This document shows positions 1 through 11,500 of a stretch of DNA of 64,000 nt, piece by piece; position 1 is the first letter of the stretch, and each line of letters opens with the position of its first letter. The notes under the pieces were generated by a model, which saw only the letters and a program-made list of their open reading frames with translations, was not told the DNA's origin and searched no databases. The translations under genes were made by a program, and so were the position numbers. The stretch is from Atriophallophorus winterbourni (lineage: Eukaryota > Platyhelminthes > Trematoda > Plagiorchiida > Microphallidae), in NCBI GenBank assembly GCA_013407085.1, contig JACCGJ010001337.1, positions 50,151 to 114,150 on the forward strand, written 5' to 3'.

Positions 1-103
1 TCGTTGTCAGTCGTGGGTTATTCTCTGCAGCCTTCCACCGAACGGAATTCTGGACGCTCGATTAGCTCATTAGCCACTCACTGTCATGTGCAACTGAACT
101 AAT
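1..103 (+). mobile_element. CR1-like LINE, 3' terminal fragment (tail type A)
   Basis: The left edge holds about 100 bp of a 3' untranslated end that recurs at 8400-8498 (same strand) and, inverted, at 6843, 43434, 44367, 47257 and 51091. All copies share the phrase TCTGGACGCT..ATTGG and end in short GAACT-type units. The body lies outside the window. Confidence 0.7.
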
Positions 104-133
104 TGAATAATCTTGCATAGCAATTAAGGCAAG

Positions 134-1200
134 TGTAACGTGCGTGACGTGAGTAACGCGTATTTCACCCGTTTCTTAGTTTGACAAATTCAAAACAACA
201 ATTCGGATGTTATACGGTACTGTAGTTAGCAACAATTACAACAACAATAATTATACAAACCTCAACTGTATAGGAACGTACAGCGAATATTGGAGCCAAA
301 ATACTCCAGAATCAATTATATCGTATGCTAACAAGTTCAATGACGACCTGAGATACTACTACTACTAATAATAATATATATATATATATTCTTGGACATC
401 CAAGGCATGCAATACATGATCAGTTTATCAAAATTTGAACAGCAAAAGAAAATAGTACAGTGCAAATGACCGAAGTGAGCGGGATTTTTAAACATTATTT
501 TTCCGTTCAATAAGGGAAATTAATATACAGTAGGTAAGAAAAAAATTATCAATATTTAATAGAAATAAAATTCCATTTAAATTATGCCAAGATTTACGAA
601 TGGCAAGGATGCAAGAAACAAATGGAGAACAGGAATGGAAGGTAATTATGGAAAAAATGGTGCGAATTGTAAGGAAGTTGTAATAAAAAATTGATAAATA
701 AATTATATATGAATAAATTCATGTTTTTACGGAAAGTTTGAATAAGAAGATTGAAAAGGGAACATAAATCTATCGGGAAAAGAAAAAATAAGAAATTGTG
801 GGGGATGAGGGAGGGGTGTGGCTAATAGCATGGAGGAAATAAAATAAATAGAATGAAAGGAGTTACCAAAATTGACGTCCAAAATGTCTATCAAACACAA
901 GACACTCAAAGGTGGTGTCAAAATACAAGCCAATTACAATGCCCAAAATGGCAACCAAATTCAACAACAATGACCGACAATGGCATAAACAATGAATAAA
1001 AACAAAAGCTTTACCAAATATGTGAACAGGAGATTCCCAATGGGACAAATACAAAAAAGCAAGGTTTAAGTTCTAAAATCTGAAGAAAAAACAAACAAAA
1101 CCCAAATTCAAGTCACAAAAACCGGTATTGTATAAAAGTCTAAAGCAGAAAGTAAAAAGAAGAATTTCAAAGCTACATAACACTTAACAATTATCTTACA
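134..1200 (-). repeat. LTR (3' copy), split by a 490-bp insertion
   Basis: This matches the LTRs at 2978-3555 and 55128-55703. Alignment is continuous from 134 to about 354, breaks for an AT-rich insert, and resumes at about 846 to 1200. The piece 863-1054 and its partner 3218-3409 translate identically over 63 residues on the - strand, so the two copies are very similar. Confidence 0.75.
355..845. other. AT-rich insertion inside an LTR
   Basis: About 490 bp are present here but absent from the two sister LTRs, between GAGATA and AAATAGAATG. The segment is strongly AT-rich, has an ATATAT run near 380-396, and has no convincing reading frame or recognised terminal repeats. Confidence 0.55.
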
Positions 1201-2004
1201 CCTCCTACCACATTCTTCCATGGAGTTAGAATGTGTAACCAACTTAGCTAATGTGTCTGCAACCTGCAATCCATAAAGCAAACAAAAAACACAATAGAAT
1301 AAAGCAAGTGACATTATTTAGTGGCGAGTCACATACGCCACGTCACATCACCATTACTGGACATCTGTGGCTTTTTATAGGGGAATGGTGTGCTAGACAA
1401 AGACCCACCACGTCCTCCGGTTCTGCCACCATACCTACAAGAAACTCATGCATGCAAACCCACCCGAACGAGCGTTGTGTATTTGAGCCTCAAATAGCGA
1501 CATCTTGCGCCATCCAAACAACTCTAATCTGCAAAATGATATTAGTCTTTCCGGGGTTCGAAACACAAATGGCTCATCAGGTACACAACCCAACAGCTTG
1601 CGCCAATCAAATAGATTGTCATGCCGACTATATGTCGCCCCCATTTCGGCTGATTCAGTGTCATGTGAACCAGGCCTACTAATCATTTTGGCTGATTTGG
1701 TGTCAGGTGAGCCAGGCTTGCTCTCCATCTGATCCGAATTCGTGTCTGGAAATTCAGTCATAAAATCTGACTGAGCTAATTTAGTGTGAGGTAACTCCTC
1801 TTCCTTATCACAACCGACAACTCAAACGTCAACATCCTTCAAGTTTACATCAACAGAAACCATTTCTTGACGATTGACGAGGCTAACAGGCCTTGCTATG
1901 GAATCATTTATGCAACATCTGCACACCTGACCAAATCTGCTCCAATCAATACGCGCTCGACGTAACACAAATTTTGTGAGTTGCTGAAACGTAACGTCCA
2001 ATCC

Positions 2005-2511
2005 TTAGCAGGATATAGCGTTCTTCAGATCAGCCCACTGTTGCTGGAACGCAGCCGGTAAAATGTGCACAATATACTCCAAAGTGTCACTTGCATTCAA
2101 AACCGCCTGGCAATCCAATAGAGTGAGGGCAACCTGACATTCATGCATTGACGAAGCGAGAATCGCAAAGCCTTCTGACTGGCTAATCAGTCGTCGGGCC
2201 TCTTCCAATAACTCATCTAAAACTGAGTGGGCCACAAGACAAGGTAGACCTGATGTTCGTTTATGACAGGTACCATGAGTTAATTTAGAGGTTGTAGCAT
2301 TAGCAATCGCTAAATCTTGCTCCAATCCAAGTGGCTGTTTAGAAGGTGAACAGTTACAGTCGAGTCCATGTCTACCAACTAATGGAGACTCGAAATCGTC
2401 TGCGCCATCTTTTAGGGACCGAACCGCTCCACACACTAATATTGCTGAACGTTCAGGCATCATACTTTTACAATAATGAAAATAATAAAGGACAAAATGA
2501 ATGAACGTCAC
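2005..2511 (-). pseudogene. Gag-like remnant of the BEL/Pao-like element
   Basis: An open frame of about 168 codons on the - strand. The C-terminal third (DTLEYIVHILPAAFQQQW) resembles the BEL/Pao Gag pattern of a 'TL..IV..LP..LQ..W' helix that follows a tether region. The frame has no zinc knuckle and is not followed by a protease. It lies between the two LTRs on the same strand. The assignment is by pattern only and is moderately secure. Confidence 0.4.
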
Positions 2512-2639
2512 CGAATGTTCACCGAATGTTTAACAAAAATATTGTGAAAGGGATCAAGCTTCAATGTTCCAATCCGCACAGATTCACTCTGATGATAGAT
2601 CAGGTTCGTTCACTGATTTTGACGACAAAGATTAGCATC

Positions 2640-2977
2640 CACCAAGTTCAATACTGCTATGATTGCAACGAAACAAAATGAGTATTTTCCCCGGTTGAGA
2701 CAAATACTGCAACAGTCAAAAGTCAAGTTGCGATGCGGATCCAATTGAAACGATCCAACTTGACCACAGTAATTTCTCCGGTTGAGAAAATACGGTACAA
2801 ATCAAAAGTCGAAATCTTACAATTCCAAGTCGAGTACTGTATTTTCTCCGATTGAGACAAATACCATACAAATCGAGTTCCAAAGTTGAGTACTGCTTCA
2901 ACGAACCAAGTTCAGTACTTACAAAAGTTGAGTACTGCTTCGAAAAACCGAATTGAGTACTTCCAAAAGTTGAGTAC
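2640..2977 (-). repeat. Imperfect tandem array of a TTGAGTACTG motif
   Basis: The segment just inside the 5' LTR repeats GAGTACT/AGTACT and TTTTCTCCGGTTGAGA-like phrases at irregular 25-60 bp spacing (for example near 2834, 2889, 2908, 2931, 2953 and 2971). It occupies the leader where a primer-binding site would be expected; no tRNA-complementary site was identified. Confidence 0.6.
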
Positions 2978-3555
2978 TGTAACATCCGTGACGTGAGTAA
3001 CGCGTATTCCACCCGTTTCTTATTTCGGCAAGTTTAAAACAACAATTCGGATGTTATACGGTACTGTAGTTAGCAACAATTACAACAACAATAATTATAC
3101 AAACCTCAACTGTAAAGGAACGTACAGCAAATATTGGAGCCGAAATACTCCAGAATCAATTATATCAAATGCTAACAAGTTCAATGACGACCTGAGATAT
3201 AAATAGAATGAAAGGAGTTACCAAAATTGACGTCCAAAATGTCTATCAAAGACAAGACACTCAAAGGTGGTGTCAAAATACAAGCCAATTACAATGCCCA
3301 AAATGGCAACCAAATTCAACAACAATGACCGACAATGGCATAAACAATGAATAAAAACAAAAGCTTTACCAAATATGTGAACAGGAGATTCCCAATGGGA
3401 CAAATACAAAAAAGCAAGGTTTAAGTTCTAAAATCTGAAGAAAAAACAAACAAAACCCAAATTCAAGTCACAAAAACCGGTATTGTATAAAAGTCTAAAG
3501 TAGAAAGTAAAAAGAAGAATTTCAAAGCTACATAACACTTAACATGTCTTTCACA
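2978..3555 (-). repeat. LTR (5' copy)
   Basis: A 578-bp repeat, TGTAA...TTACA-like on the - strand, nearly identical to 134-1200 (without its insert) and to the solo LTR at 55128-55703. It lacks a flanking 5-bp duplication of its own, consistent with being one of a pair. Confidence 0.75.
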
Positions 3556-5880
3556 GGGAGTATTCAGGAAAAAGCTCAATCCAGATGCGGTCTTACCCTT
3601 GCTCAAAACTCGCAGCAGAACTGCAGGATATAAGTTCATCTGGAAGTTGGTTCCAGAAATTTATCACCCTGAGGCTGAAGAAGGTTTTCCGGGAGTCTAG
3701 TCTACATCGGTCGTTAGCAAGTTTGTGTGAATGTCCGAGTGGATGGCATCCGGTCCCTCAGATATGTTGACGTGAACATGGATATGTTTGTCGTACACCT
3801 CAGACTCACTGAAGTACAACTCATCTAATACATGAACACCGGGTGTCTTGCCAAGCAGACCCGACGGTGCGTTCGAAGAATTATACCATCGTTCAACGCT
3901 ACTGAAAAACCCCGAGAAGGCAGTCGCCTTAGACAGGTCGGTATCAGCTAATTTTCCGTCCTCCAGTTTCAAAACCCTGATGCTTTCCCAGTTTTTTCCT
4001 TTTGACTGTGCGTAGCTATGAAACCTTTTCGAATTGGATTTAGCATCCCTAGCTAAAAAAAACTCCAAATTCTATTTCAGAACACGGTGTAATTTAACAC
4101 ATGCATTCCGAGCGGTTTTTAGCGGGCCCAAGAACCAGAAGTAAGGGATAGGTTATATTGCGGCCATAGGCGATCCCTTTTACGGGTAGACCTATGGACT
4201 CGAGGAGACCACCAGGGCGGCCTTTGATGCCTTCACACACACTGCAGCGGAGCGAGCTTATCTTCTACTTCGTTCAAATGCAATTACAAATTGTATCTCA
4301 GTTTTGACTTATATTGGGGTCGCGAAATATCTGAAGGGAAGATTTTGAAGTCTACAGTAGTGAACCCCACTCTACAAGCCTAAAATTGCGTCTAGGACGA
4401 GAGAAAGGTTTGTGAAAACGCAATATAGCTTCGAAGCTTATTATTACGTGATCGCTTCTGCTGAGAGTTTGTAAATACTTTAAATTCCCAACGGCTTCTA
4501 GCTGGGACGACAATAATAAGTCAAGAGTGGATGGAATGCACCCATGACGAAACCTTGTAAGATCATTCACATGCTGGTGTAACGCATCACTATGGAACCA
4601 TTCGATACATGTTTCAGATTGGTGGGTGACTACAACTGTAGGGACAGGCCAATCTTTGTCTAGGAGGTTGAAATCACCCAATATAAGTACGCTAGAAGCT
4701 GAGTGAAACAAACCGTCGAGTGTATCAATAAGCTGTGTAATCTCTTGTTGGGATGTCCTGGGTGTGACGTAGACACAAGGAATTGCGAGGGATGACTTGT
4801 AGCAAGTCAGGATACTCGTATCAACTTGAACGTTTTCAATGGATAGAGTTATACCTGTACTTATGCTGTGCAAACCATAATCCAAGAGGAATGCAACGAC
4901 ACCGCCTCTCTTATCGCCTGGTCTATCGCATCTTATGACGAGATACTGTTCGCTGTTGTTTATTGGCACCTCATCAAGTGCAGACAGCCAGGTCTCAGAA
5001 TGCGCAATAACCCTTGGGTGTAACTCAGCCACGCTGAGAGAAAGTTCAGCCCACTTCTTCCTTATGCTGCATACATTTGCGTACAATACTCGGGCACTGG
5101 TTATTCGTGCTTCTGAAACTAATCCTCTTTGGCCCTCGGGCGAAGTGCTGTTCGGTATGATCGTGTGTGATTGAATAGCGTTTTGCAACGCATCCGGTTT
5201 GAGAATGACAGATGTTCCTACTACTGAGTTTCTCCTATTAGAAACAGAAGAGTTCTGCGTAATCCGGGACGGAGGGTTGTCGGGCTTCACCTGAAGTTTA
5301 TCTAGCGTTGATTTGGCGATATGCTCACCCCCAGACAGGAATGCATCCTGATCCGCACGGTATTTGAATTCAACCAGGATTGGTCGATGGCAGTTACCCA
5401 TTCTCCATCTTCCTACACGGTGCCTCGCACTGTGTGACTAGAAGGATTCAAACCCACCATTTGGAGAATGTCGTTCATACACCTGCGATCAAGATTTCTG
5501 CGAGACTTGGATTCCTTAATAAACGGTTCCGCTCGGTTAAATAATAGTGCATTTCTAGTTCTAGATTTTGGAGCAGAGGAATAGCCATGCATTGTTTCAA
5601 TTTGCTGATGCAAACCATACAATTACTGATAATTTGGTCCAGCACAGTTGAACCGGCAACAAATGAATGTTGCCGTTTTTGTGTGCTGATCTTACTGGAC
5701 TTAGTCATCTTCTTCGATGTTCCAGCCACTTTGGAAGTGGTAGCTTGCCTGGGTGGAGGGGGCTACTGGCTAACCTGTTCGACTTTTTCCTTGGCTGCAG
5801 TTAATTTAGATCCTTTGTTCGCATGTTTTATCGAAGTTCTCCTTACATTGACCTCCTTGGAAAGATGGTGTAACTAATAA
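3556..5880 (-). mobile_element. CR1/Pido-like LINE with its reverse transcriptase deleted
   Basis: On the - strand the order is an ORF1 remnant (about 5475-5710), a full apurinic-like endonuclease (4352-5401), the endonuclease-RT linker (about 4068-3745), and then the last ~60 codons of the family (3740-3570, ending in FWNQLPDELISCSS). The whole palm and most of the thumb of the reverse transcriptase are missing; linker and C-terminus meet near 3742. It cannot move by itself. The 3' end abuts the LTR element at 3555, so the tail is lost or was cut by that insertion. Confidence 0.8.
4352..5401 (-). pseudogene. CR1-like LINE endonuclease domain (349 codons, intact frame)
   Basis: This encodes an exonuclease/endonuclease/phosphatase-fold endonuclease that would nick target DNA for target-primed reverse transcription. 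Motifs in order are the N motif (YANVCSIRKKW, about residue 107), the catalytic E (SETWL, about 134), ILGDFN (about 240), DLLLSS (about 290) and SDHVIISFE (about 316). The ATG start follows a basic ORF1-like stretch in another frame. The domain is uninterrupted, but the downstream reverse transcriptase is gone, so the product would be an orphan endonuclease. It is close in sequence to the copy at 46525-47255. Confidence 0.8.
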
Positions 5881-6037
5881 AGTTTCGCCTTGGCACAGTT
5901 TTTCCCGGGCTCATATCAGCACGCAAAACAGATGCATAAGTTTGAGTGGGTACGACGATCGACGAGCTGGACAGGATTACACTATTGTTACGTTTTACAT
6001 CAATAGAAGTAGCGTCAGTGGCAGCCTTGTGGCAGCA

Positions 6038-6515
6038 GTATCAGTATCAGTATCAGTATCACAGGGCGATAGTTGACCAAGTCGAAACGAGTGCCCAGAT
6101 TGTTCGGAGGTGTGCTTGAAAACACCCACCACTACCAGGATTGATTCGTAAGTAACACAGGCATGTGTAACTGTGAATGGAAGATGGGAGATGTCTCATC
6201 ACCGAAAGGTTAGAGAGTTAATGCATGTTGCATGTCCAAGCGAATGAAAAGACGATGGACAGCAGTTTATTTCCACAAATACGAAAAATGAAAAAGAAGC
6301 TCTTTTTGTGTTTTTTATTCATAAATATGGAGGGATTTAGTCTTAAGGGTAATGCTCCGGGAAGAGCACCTGTCACCGCTCGTCCAGCCCATGTTTGAAC
6401 GCAATTACTGAAGTTGCCATGATTAGTTCTGCGGTAAGTGAGTTCCACGCGTTCACTATACGGATGCTAAAGAAGTGCGTTCTGGATTCAAGCCTGGTGT
6501 GCTGCAATACAACTT
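6038..6515 (-). mobile_element. CR1-like LINE 3' fragment (tail type B)
   Basis: On the + strand this begins with repeated TCAGTA units followed by TCACAGGGCGATAG; the same sequence recurs at 47487 and 50940. The following ~450 bp match 47700-48010. Read on the - strand it is the 3' untranslated end with a hexamer tail. Confidence 0.75.
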
Positions 6516-6519
6516 CAAC

Positions 6520-6842
6520 CAGCGGTATTTTGCATAAATCCTATAGTGCACTCAATGCCACTGACCACTTTTTGCAGCAATTGCCGTTGAGGTAAGCAAT
6601 ATTTGTACTCATCTGACAGCGAGAAGTAAGAGTAACGATAATGTAGCAGAAAAATTATAGACTGATTTTATCAGAAGCCTAATTAATCAGCACGAAATAT
6701 GATAAACTATTTGCTTTTTATAATAAAGTAAAATTGATAGTCTATTTCACATTAATTTCACAGAATTGCGAAAATTCGTAATGATTTTTAACAGAGGGTG
6801 GGAAATACAACAAAGTTGAACGTACCGCAACAATTGAAAATA
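6520..6842. other. No feature recognised
   Basis: AT-rich sequence between two LINE fragments, with no frame or repeat that I can support. Confidence 0.4.
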
Positions 6843-7497
6843 TTTCAGTTCAGTTCAGTTTGCACAGGACAGTATGTGGCTAACGAGCCAATCGAGCGTC
6901 CAGAATTTCTGTCGGTGGAAAGCTGCAGAAAAGCAACCACCACTGCCAAAGCGTTTTTTCTTATTATGATTTCGATATCCTCGACGATCGCGCGTCCAAG
7001 GGATAAGCCAATCAAGCGTCCAGAATTTCCGTCTGTGGAAAGCTTCAAAGGAGCGCCCACCACTGCCAAAGTTGGTTCATTTTTCTCTGGTATCCTCGCC
7101 GTATGCGAGGGTACGTCCGATGTTTTCCAAGCCGTCCTTTGGTCCCAGAATTTGTAGCTGCGACTGAGAAAAACGGAAAGGGTTTCTCTTCACCAAGCCG
7201 GTGAGAGGTTAGCTATGGAAAATTGGTGCGTACATTTTAAACATGACATTTAAAACGAGGCATTATATAACAGGATTTTTTAAATTAAGGTCAAGACCAT
7301 ATAATTTCAAAATGAACAAAAAATGGACAATTCTGACGACAGACAACCTGTATATTCACGGAAAAAGTCTGGGAAAAGCCCAAGCCACAAGGCATCTAAA
7401 CCCCTTTTGAATGCACCTATTGATGTGCAAGCTATTAGTTCCTCAGGCAGCTTGTTCCAGAAGCTTACCACTCTTTCACTGAAAAAGTTGAAAAAGT
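6843..7497 (-). mobile_element. CR1-like LINE 3' end (tail type A)
   Basis: The copy starts on the + strand with TTCAG repeated and ends inside the protein C-terminus (- strand: RVVSFWNKLPEELIA). It is nearly identical to 43434-44080. The 5' end is lost where it meets an oppositely oriented element at about 7497. Confidence 0.8.
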
Positions 7498-8498
7498 TTT
7501 CTGTGCAGTATCGCCGGACCCGTGGTGATCTTATCTATCTCTATCAGATCATGTCCTCACCCACCCATCCGTGCTTTTCCCTATTCTCCCGCAATACCGA
7601 GACAACGCATTTGCGCGGTCACTCCCACAGACTTTGCTTGAAACAGTCCCGTATCAACTGCCGAAATAACTTTTTCTCTGTGCGTGTTTGTGCTCTTTGG
7701 AACAAATTACCAGAGGATGTGGTATCGGCTCCTTTCTTAACCGTGTTTAAACACAGAATCGACTCCTTCCTCCAAGAACTCCATTACAAAACCCCTTGAT
7801 GCCTAGCACGTACTATATTTAACTTTCTGTTTCACTTGTTTACGGGTCTAACGCAACCACGATGTCTCCGTTTTTCCTGCTAACGCCTCCCAAATTCAGG
7901 AAAACGCAATTTCCAAGCGAGTGTGGCCCGCTATATGGCCTTCCCCACACCCGTACTAGATGATACTCCCTGTTTTCTTTTCACCGCACTGTATATAACA
8001 CCCTGTGGTTTTTTAAGCTATGCTTTTACGCCACAAAAACTATTGCTCTATTATCCTCTTATAACACTCGCTTCATATTTTCACTTTTGCTTGCTTCATT
8101 AAACACCATACCATCCTGCGGTTATTTTAAGCTTGTATGCTTTTTTACTGCAATAAACCATTGTTCCAAGTCGTTCATTATTCTTAGCGTTGTCTGGTAA
8201 ATAAAGTAAATGCCAGAGTTCTGTTTTTATTCAAATACACAACTCTTCTTTAGCTGACCTCTCACTGTACTGGTGAAGAGAAATTTGTTTTTATGTTTCC
8301 AGCATTTTCATTAAGAGGTGCTTCCTAAATACATCCCTGATAATCCGTTGGCGTCGCGATTGTCGAGGATATCCAAATCACAATAAAAAAAGCTTTGGCA
8401 GTGGTGGTTGCTTCTCTTAAGCTTTCCACCGAAAGAAATTCTGGACGCTTGATTGGCTCGTTAGCCACTTACTGTCCTGTGCTACTGAACTGAACTAA
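7498..8498 (+). mobile_element. CR1-like LINE 3' end ending 30 bp before the MRTO4 start codon
   Basis: From 7498 to 7799 the + strand codes the LINE C-terminus (RTRGDLIYLYQIM, then RGHSHRL, then FFSVRVCALWNKLPED). A 3' untranslated region follows, and 8252-8498 matches the type A tail in sense orientation, ending in CTGAACTGAAC. The two parts could be one element or two. The end lies immediately upstream of the first MRTO4 codon. Confidence 0.65.
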
Positions 8499-8528
8499 AC
8501 CGGACTGGTAACCGCGGCTCGTTTGAAT

Positions 8529-8556
8529 ATGCCACCCACAAAGCGTGATAAGAAAG
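8529..8556 (+). CDS. MRTO4: MRTO4 exon 1
   Basis: Codes MPPTKRDKK plus one base of the next codon; the donor GTATTT follows. The ATG is the first in frame and matches the family N-terminus. Confidence 0.85.
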
Positions 8557-11500
8557 GTATTTCTTTTGGTTGAATGGTTTGTGAATATACGTTTGCTTCC
8601 AATGTTGCAATTTTGTTTTAAATTCCATTTTTTATATAGTCGATTTGACCAAAGTTGGAAAAAAGAAAAATAAAAAGCAGCAGGTTGAAAAAGTAAATGA
8701 TCTTTTAGAATTAATCATTACAGGTTCAACGCTTCGTTACTGCATTCAAATACGCTTACGTTGTTCAGTTTTTGAACCCACGTAACCAAAAGCTTTTTGA
8801 AGTCCGCAATAATTTAATCGATTGCCAGTATGTCTCTATATTGATACATTTCAGGCTTATTTTTGGTAAAAACAAAGTTACACAGCACGCACTTGGACGT
8901 ACAAAAGCGAAAGCTCTTCGACCGGAGCTGGACAAACTCGGATGTTTTCTAAATGGGCAGTGTGCTCTGTTGTTATCCAATCTTGATTATACTGAACTGA
9001 AGAATGCACTGCAGAAGTTCCGATCACCAGAGTTTGCCCGACAGGGCACCGTGTCTCCTCACACAGTAAGTCAGTTTTTACTTAGTGGTTGATTTAGATA
9101 ACGGGCGATTACTCGTCTGTATGTTTCTGTGGCTGACCATAGCATGTTTACCCAAAGTATTAAAATGCTCAAGCAATATACAGTGTATTTCCGAATATCA
9201 TTTGTCGCACGGTGTATGAATGAACGATGGTAAAAATACCGTAAATTCGACTGGCTGTTCATAATTTTTTAAAGTAGTCCGGTAAATTACATTCCGAGCT
9301 TTCCTCGATAAAGCAAAGATTAAACTTCAACGGATCCAATTAGTGACTCGGCATAAAACGAGTTCAATACACAGATAGTAATTTTCTAGTAGTTTTATTA
9401 GCACAAGGTTATTTCGTATCGAAATTTGCTGAACCGTGAACAATGTCGTATCTTTCGCGATTGTTCGGTAGAATTTAGCTAGCTTTGGCAGCAAATAGAG
9501 TTAGACAAATTTCAATCGTGTTCATCGAGCTAAATTTGCGGTTTGCGTGCTTTCAAAACTCAGAAAATTTCGAATCGGCGTCATCCAGTATCATTCACCT
9601 TTTCTTTGCGCGTATTGTACAAATCTTGTGGTTTTATGTTTTTGCGAAGGATTGCTCACATTTCGTGGCAGCATTCTGTGACTGCAGGTTTCCGCAAACA
9701 TTGCATCAGGTTGGGTAAACCGGAAATAATGACGTCAGGTCATTTTAGGTCGATGAGTGGCAGCTGGCGAACATCTCGTTACTCATCACAATATTTCCAG
9801 TTCCTCACTCTATCGGCTACCCTGAGATTGCGTCTCTTTTCATCTCTGAAGTCATCCATTCCGACGTTAATCGCGTTTACCCACGAATCACTACACAAGA
9901 TTGGTCAAACGGGTTTATGACGCACCCGGCATATAGCAAAACACGCAGATTTTATAGGGATACCAAGTAACCACAACATTGTGCTGAAACATGTCTGTCT
10001 CGATTGTGACTTCGATCTCATTTGTCAATCGATTTCATGACAATCGTTATGCTTCAAGCCCTTGCTAAGCAGGGCTCGTTTGATCAACCATGACGAATTA
10101 CATATCGTTAGATATCGGCTGACTTTGCCTATCTCCTCCTGCCTCCAAAGATGTCACTGAAACCGTTCTGATACAATCCTTCCGAAACGCAAATTATTAT
10201 TCCGCGATTGTTGTCGTTGGTCTTTTCGGTAATTCATGTTCTTGTGTTGTGCCAGATGGTTGTGTTCTGCATATCCTCCGAAAGCTCGTGATTAGCGCTA
10301 ATCACTTCGCACCGCCACATTATGTTCGGACCAAAAAATCACTGCTTGAAAAGCGCAGATGTTTTAGCTTATTTGCGTTGGTTGGGACACGTTTTAATAT
10401 CAATGTAATCGTCATGATCATCAAGCACAACTCTGAAGCCAGACAATATGCCAAGGGGCACGAAGCATAAAATACATAATCAAATTTGTAAAAAGAAAGT
10501 TGGCTAGCAAAATATGTAAATTTGTGTTAAATACAGCTTGTTTTTGTAGTTTTGCAGAATGTGATTTTGATTTTTTTGTTTTCTAATGACAGAATAAAAT
10601 GATAAAATAAAAATATGACACCTACTAAATTACATGGGGCCGCCAATATCGGTTTGCAGCCAAATCGCCAATTGTTACCAACCAACTATTAGTTTAATCT
10701 GTTGAACCCCACTGGGGTAAACGAATATATTCCACTGCCTACTCATACGATAAGCTTCTTCATCCTAATGCTGCACCTAATCGGTTGGTCACTCGGTTGT
10801 TTAACTCAACCTATACTATCACATAGCGCCATGTTCGCAGAAACGGGCAGACAATGACGCGGCACACTGTAATAGTCGACATAATAAAAATTATAATAAC
10901 GGTTCCAGAGGTACGCCCAATAGTTTACTCACAACCTTACAAAAGTAGCGCACATGCAGTCTATGACTGCACGGCACTTCGCTTGCATCAAGGCTTGTGA
11001 TCTTATACATGACTGCAATACGAAGCGAATAGAACCGTTGTTGTTTTCCGTGTCATAATTTTCGATCCGATCTACTAAAAATAGAAAAACGTATGCACTG
11101 AATCTTCAAAACACACTGCTTGTTATACATATGTGAGCATCTTGCTTTCCAAACTTTTTCGCATTTGTTAATCAGCCTTTCCCGCGTCATGACACGAGTG
11201 ACATAAATGCACAACCCTAAATCCATGCAGTGCCCCAGCTTCGGGCTTCTCATGGACTGCCATTTTTATTTCTATTACCCCCCTCATACCTGTCTAGGCC
11301 TGAGCAACCTGACAGTTTGTTAGCCAACGCGCAGTCTCTGACTGTGCGGCCTGGATTAGGCTTGTGCTATCATACCATACCATCATATGGACTCTGTCAG
11401 GTTGCACAGCTCTAGACAGATAAGAAGGAAAACTGGCATTAAGACTGTTGTGTTTCCGTATATGTTCAGCACTGTTGGCAAACCAACTCAGCAGGGTGTT

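Larger units (their letters stand above)
134..3555 (-). mobile_element. Defective BEL/Pao-like LTR retrotransposon
   Basis: Two long terminal repeats in the same orientation (2978-3555 as 5' LTR, 134-1200 as 3' LTR) flank a 1.8-kb interior. Read on the - strand, each LTR starts TGTAA and ends TTACA, and a purine tract (GTGGTAGGAGG, 1201-1211) sits just before the 3' LTR as a polypurine tract should. The interior keeps a gag-like frame but no recognisable protease, reverse transcriptase or integrase, so the copy is non-autonomous. The BEL/Pao assignment rests on the gag remnant and on the 5-bp target duplication of the related solo LTR at 55128. The outer flanks (GCAAG and GGGAG) do not form a clean duplication. 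Confidence 0.6.

Noticed and set aside
1370..1390. CTATAAAAAG on the - strand inside the BEL-like interior as a promoter
   Set aside because: An LTR element's promoter should lie in the 5' LTR at 2978-3555; an isolated TATA-like string in AT-rich DNA is weak evidence.
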